DNA from: Phycisphaerales bacterium
GTDB taxonomy: Bacteria; Planctomycetota; Phycisphaerae; Phycisphaerales; UBA1924
NCBI GenBank assembly: GCA_905339235.1
Contig: CAJPFG010000031.1
Location: forward strand, 124,001 to 188,000
Length of the DNA stretch: 64,000 bases
Direction of reading: 5' to 3'
Under the pieces are notes generated by a model. That model had not been told where the DNA came from. It saw only the letters and a list, made by a program, of their open reading frames with translations, and did not search any database. Every line of letters starts with the position of its first letter. The first letter of the stretch is position 1. Below, piece after piece: positions 61,084-64,000 of this stretch. A program made the translations under genes and the position numbers.

Positions 61084-61761
61084 TCAGGCGCGGCGGCGAC
61101 GGGCCAGGCAGAGCGCGCCCAGGCCGCTCAGGGCCAAGGCCCCCGGAGTCGGGACCGACTCGGTGTTGCCCGTGAACGAGGCATTGGCGTCGAAGGTCCT
61201 GAAGGTGCCGTCGGGGTTGATGAACGACCCGCCGCCCTCGGCGACCACGCTGGTGAGCGTGAAGACCGCTTCCGAGGGATCGATGAAACTGATCGGGCCG
61301 GTGACGGCGAGCAGGGCGGCCCCCGGCGTGTAGGAGAAGTTGGGATCGCTGAAGAGGATCGAGTTGGTGTTGCTGATGCGGACGAAGGTGCCGGCGTCGG
61401 CGATGCCGGTGATGATCTCGGTGGGAGTCTCGCTGCTCGCGTCGAGAATCTTGAAGAAGCCCGAGACCGGCGCGGTGGTGATGCCGCCCACGGTCGTGGC
61501 GGCGCCGATGGACATCTGCATCTCCATGCGGGCGTTCAAGAACACGTGGTTGGGCAGGCCGTCTTCGGACCCGTCGAACAGGAACTGGATCGGCGCGGCC
61601 ATGTCATACGTCAGGAAGCCGATGCCCGGTCCCGAACCGTTGGCCTGATTGTGCATCTGGCGGCCGGGGATCGGATCGGCGAACGACATGGCGACACCGG
61701 CCTGAGCGGCGGCGGCAAGACCAAGCCCCGCAAGGGCGGCGATAACAACACTCTTCCGCAT
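61084..61761 (-). CDS. Secreted protein with PEP-CTERM-like C-terminal sorting signal
   Basis: 225 residues from ATG 61761, preceded by GAGAGAGGGAGAG. A signal peptide (RKSVVIAALAGLGLAAAAQA) and a C-terminal SVPTPGALALSGLGALCLA then RRRR bracket an unrecognised beta-type domain (GVAMSFADPIPGRQMHNQAN onward). The tail is nearly the same as in the 30720 protein, so both probably use the same sorting or anchoring machinery. Confidence 0.8.
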   Translation of the reverse strand: MRKSVVIAALAGLGLAAAAQAGVAMSFADPIPGRQMHNQANGSGPGIGFLTYDMAAPIQFLFDGSEDGLPNHVFLNARMEMQMSIGAATTVGGITTAPVSGFFKILDASSETPTEIITGIADAGTFVRISNTNSILFSDPNFSYTPGAALLAVTGPISFIDPSEAVFTLTSVVAEGGGSFINPDGTFRTFDANASFTGNTESVPTPGALALSGLGALCLARRRRA

Positions 61762-61969
61762 GACTCTCCCTCTCTCTCGTGTACCTGGACCGGGCGTCGT
61801 ACCCGGGTGCCGCGAGCGCCTTCACACGCACAGCGTCCGCGGCGGTCTCCTCGAAGGAGATCATGCGCGAACATGGGCGGTTTGTCTCCGTCCCTTTGCG
61901 GATATCGCGCAAGATCGCCGTTATCCAGACCGGCTTTGTCACCGGCCGGTAGCGATAACGACGGACGAT

Positions 61970-63667
61970 TCAGGTTATCGGAGAGCCGAAGAGCGCCAGC
62001 GTGCTCGAGCCGGTGATCCGCACGGGCACGACGCGCCCGATCCAGTTTTTCACGAGGGCGCCGCGGGGCAGATCGAAGAGCACGATCAGGTCCGTGTCCG
62101 TGCGTCCCACCAGTTGCGTAGCCGACGGCTCGTCGGCGACGCCGTCGGATTCCTCGCTGTGCGAGAGGCCTTCGCCGCAGGCGCTGGGCACGCGCCCGCC
62201 GACCGTCAGCGTGATGCTGCCGGGGGTCGGGCAGGCGGCGCCGGCGCGGCGGCGTTGCTCCTTCACCGAGAGGCCTTCGACCAGAATGTCGAACGTGCCG
62301 CCGATCTGGTGGCGCCCGATCCGCGAGCCGATCTCGCCCTGGATGGTGAGCAGTTCGTTATTGCGCCGACGCTTGGTTTCCTCGGGGACGCAGTCCTCGA
62401 AGCGCTGGATGGCGGTGGTGCCGGGGCGCGGGGAGTACTTGAAGATGAAGGCGTTCTTGTACTGGGCTCGGCGGATGAGGGCGACGGTGGCCGCGAAGTC
62501 TTCGTCGGTTTCGGTGGGGAATCCCACGATGAAGTCGCCGGACATCATGAGTGGGCGGCCCTTCTCGGGCTGATCGAGCGTGGCACGGCAGCGGTCGATG
62601 AACTCGACGTACTCCTCGACGGTGTAGCCGCGGTTCATCATCTGCAGGATGCGGTTGCTGCCGGACTGGGCGGGAACGTGGAGGTAGCGGCAGATGCGCG
62701 GGTGGTCGCGGATGACCTCCAGGACATCATCGCCGAAATCCCGCGGGTAGGAGGTGACGAATCGCAGCCGCTTGATGGCGGGGACTTCGTCGTGGATCCT
62801 CGCGAGCAGGTCGGCAAAGGTGGTGACGCTCTCGCCGGCGAAGGGATCGCGCCGGTGTCCGCCCTGGTAGGAGCGGCCTTTCTGGGGCTGGGTAATGCCG
62901 TTGACGGACACGGCCGCGCCGTGCTCGAAGCGGTAGTGGTTTACCGTCTGGCCCAGCAGGGTCACTTCGATGACACCAGCGTCGGCGAGGCGCTTGCACT
63001 CGTCCACGATGTGGTCGGGGGGGCGATGAACCTCGGCGCCGCGGGTGAACGGAACGACGCAGTACGTGCAGAACTTGTTGCAGCCCCGGGTGATCCGCAC
63101 GTAGGCGGAGCGCTTGGCCGCGCCCTCGCCGTCGAGCGGGGAGACGGCGCGAGAGAGGTCGAGGAGTTCGAGGGAATCCTGAGCGGCGGCGAGCGTGCCG
63201 GAGCGGCGCGAGGCGCTGCCCTGGAGGGCAACCTGCCGGGCGGAGACCGGATCGGCGCGGCCGTTGTCGGTGGATTCCGCCGCGCGGTCGTTGAGGCTCT
63301 CCCGTGTCCGCACGGCGTTGTCGAGCAGTGCGGGGAGTTTGTCGAGTTCGCCCGGGCCGCAGAGGATGTCCACGACGGGCATCCGACGGATGAGATCCTC
63401 GCCGTCTCGCTCGGCCATGCACCCCAGGACTCCGACCACGAGGTTGGGCGCGGCTTGCTTGCGGGCCTTGAGTTCGCCCAGGCGCGACCAGACCTTTTGT
63501 TCGGCGTGCTCGCGGACGGAGCAGGTGTTGTAGAGGACGACGTCGGCCGCGGCGGGGTCGGGGGTGAACGCGTAACCCAGCGCACGGAGTTGCCCGGCGA
63601 CCAACTCGCTGTCGAGTTCGTTCATCTGGCAGCCGAAGGTTTCGAGGTACACGCGCCGGGCGGACAT
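61970..63667 (-). CDS. miaB: tRNA-2-methylthio-N6-dimethylallyladenosine synthase
   Basis: 565 residues, longer than usual (about 440-480). The N-terminal UPF0004 domain has Cys13, Cys49 and Cys83 for the auxiliary cluster (YLETFGCQMNE, NTCSVREHA, GVLGCMAER). The radical-SAM cluster is C196-x3-C200-x2-C203 in RGCNKFCTYCVVPFTRG. GDFIVGFPTETDEDF and FKYSPRPGTTA match MiaB. Two stretches are extra: about residues 125-180 between the domains, and about 490-530 in the TRAM domain. It thiomethylates i6A37 in tRNAs reading U-starting codons. TACCAT lies seven bases before the ATG. Confidence 0.93.
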   Translation of the reverse strand: MSARRVYLETFGCQMNELDSELVAGQLRALGYAFTPDPAAADVVLYNTCSVREHAEQKVWSRLGELKARKQAAPNLVVGVLGCMAERDGEDLIRRMPVVDILCGPGELDKLPALLDNAVRTRESLNDRAAESTDNGRADPVSARQVALQGSASRRSGTLAAAQDSLELLDLSRAVSPLDGEGAAKRSAYVRITRGCNKFCTYCVVPFTRGAEVHRPPDHIVDECKRLADAGVIEVTLLGQTVNHYRFEHGAAVSVNGITQPQKGRSYQGGHRRDPFAGESVTTFADLLARIHDEVPAIKRLRFVTSYPRDFGDDVLEVIRDHPRICRYLHVPAQSGSNRILQMMNRGYTVEEYVEFIDRCRATLDQPEKGRPLMMSGDFIVGFPTETDEDFAATVALIRRAQYKNAFIFKYSPRPGTTAIQRFEDCVPEETKRRRNNELLTIQGEIGSRIGRHQIGGTFDILVEGLSVKEQRRRAGAACPTPGSITLTVGGRVPSACGEGLSHSEESDGVADEPSATQLVGRTDTDLIVLFDLPRGALVKNWIGRVVPVRITGSSTLALFGSPIT

Positions 63668-63713
63668 GGGGCCAATGGTAGGTACGGGGCGGCTTTTCGG
63701 CCCTCGGGCCGGA

Positions 63714-64000
63714 TCAGTCGCGGAAGTATCGCGCGAAGGAATGGATCGTAACGGCGCGGCCGATGGCGGCGATTGATTCCGTCAGCGGGATGCTCTTCGG
63801 GCAGACCTTGACGCAGTTCTGAGCATTTCCGCAATCGGAGATGCCCCCGTGGCCCATCAGAGAATCGAGCCGTTCGCCGGTCAGGACCTTACCGGTCTCG
63901 TGCATGTTGAACAGTCGGGCCTGGCTGATGGCGTGGGCGCCGATGAAGGAGGTAGACCATTTGGCGGCGTCGGGTTCGAGGACGAACTGGGGACACGCGT
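63714..64000 (-). CDS. sdhB: Succinate dehydrogenase iron-sulfur subunit, C-terminal part
   Basis: The last 95 codons of a gene entering from the right edge. The visible sequence begins ACPQFVLEPDAAKWSTSF and continues with SDCGNAQNCVKVCPKSIPLT, the C-terminal 3Fe-4S/4Fe-4S cysteine motif of SdhB/FrdB of the Bacillus/Bacteroidetes-like type, ending AAIGRAVTIHSFARYFRD. It carries electrons from FAD to quinone in the succinate dehydrogenase or fumarate reductase complex. The upstream part and partner genes are outside the window. Confidence 0.88.
   Translation of the reverse strand, partial: ACPQFVLEPDAAKWSTSFIGAHAISQARLFNMHETGKVLTGERLDSLMGHGGISDCGNAQNCVKVCPKSIPLTESIAAIGRAVTIHSFARYFRD

Noticed and set aside
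61921..61929. TTATCCAGA, 8 of 9 matches to a DnaA box
   Set aside because: A single site, about 10 kb from the skew switch, with no cluster or AT-rich stretch; not enough to call an origin.
59557..62016. Long + strand frame spanning three genes near 60 kb
   Set aside because: It runs through a propeller gene, a pseudopilin and the antisense of a secreted protein; composition is not protein-like.

Overview
The window is about 64 kb of high-GC (roughly two-thirds G+C), gene-dense DNA, most probably from a planctomycete of the Phycisphaerae type. The evidence is a set of lineage-style hallmarks: single prepilin-like proteins with a [14 protein letters not shown] signature followed by LLPSLGKARE and an H...DG tail; two secreted proteins ending in PTPGALAL.GLG..ARRRR sorting signals; a Cys-rich GACC repeat protein ending in a dockerin-like EF-hand module; and a partial division cluster. 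No rRNA, tRNA, CRISPR array, phage or transposase was recognised.

Layout. 1-8.6 kb (minus strand): a tightly overlapping type II secretion / type IV pilus-like operon running PilZ protein, gspE, gspF, gspG and three minor pseudopilins, a PilX-like protein, a GspL/PilM-like protein, a GspM/PilO-like protein and the start of one more membrane protein cut by the window edge. 9.0-11.7 kb: rpsB-tsf and a Tat-exported superoxide dismutase. 11.86-12.02 kb: two copies of a hairpin element that differ by compensatory changes. 12.1-17.6 kb: a peptidoglycan-sugar salvage operon (Na+ symporter, GH20 hexosaminidase, AnmK, MurQ). 17.6-21.1 kb: a pseudopilin, an alpha-oxoamine synthase and a beta-CASP RNase/hydrolase. 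21.2-26 kb: a secreted protein with 19 six-cysteine repeats, divergent from a VKOR-DsbA-DsbA fusion that presumably makes disulfides. 26-30.6 kb: rsmH, LysM protein, ftsL-like, ftsI. 30.7-39.7 kb: secreted protein, metallopeptidase-like lipoprotein, valS carrying in-frame palindromic insertions, TPR protein, membrane protein, membrane-anchored EEP hydrolase, and prfB with an unusual UAA-containing frameshift site. 39.8-45.1 kb: an STN/coiled-coil protein with an ECF-like sigma and membrane partner, then an accessory islet (duplicated gene tail, small conserved protein, HsdR-N nuclease-like protein, Fn3 fragment, orphan). 45.2-50.3 kb: M14 peptidase, saccharopine-dehydrogenase-like enzyme, FkbM methyltransferase, DUF2007-like protein. 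50.4-58.2 kb: B12 mutase large subunit, rsmB-like, PTS EIIA, polyprenyl synthase, dxs, nadK. 58.2-64 kb: methyltransferase, sugar-dehydrogenase-like propeller, pseudopilin, secreted protein, miaB and the C-terminal end of sdhB.

Genome-scale signals. The + strand is C-rich up to about 50 kb and G-rich beyond about 51.5 kb whichever strand is coding, as expected at a replication origin or an inversion junction. About a dozen genes have a TAnnnT-like -10 box ending 5-7 nt before the start codon, suggesting widespread leaderless transcripts. Degenerate CACGGAG/GCGGAG-type repeats lie between accessory genes.

The most interesting points are the valS palindromic insertions, the prfB frameshift variant, the pairing of a 114-cysteine repeat protein with its probable oxidative-folding enzyme, the covarying hairpin pair, and the leaderless-promoter pattern. 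All functional calls come from reading motifs by eye; no search was run.
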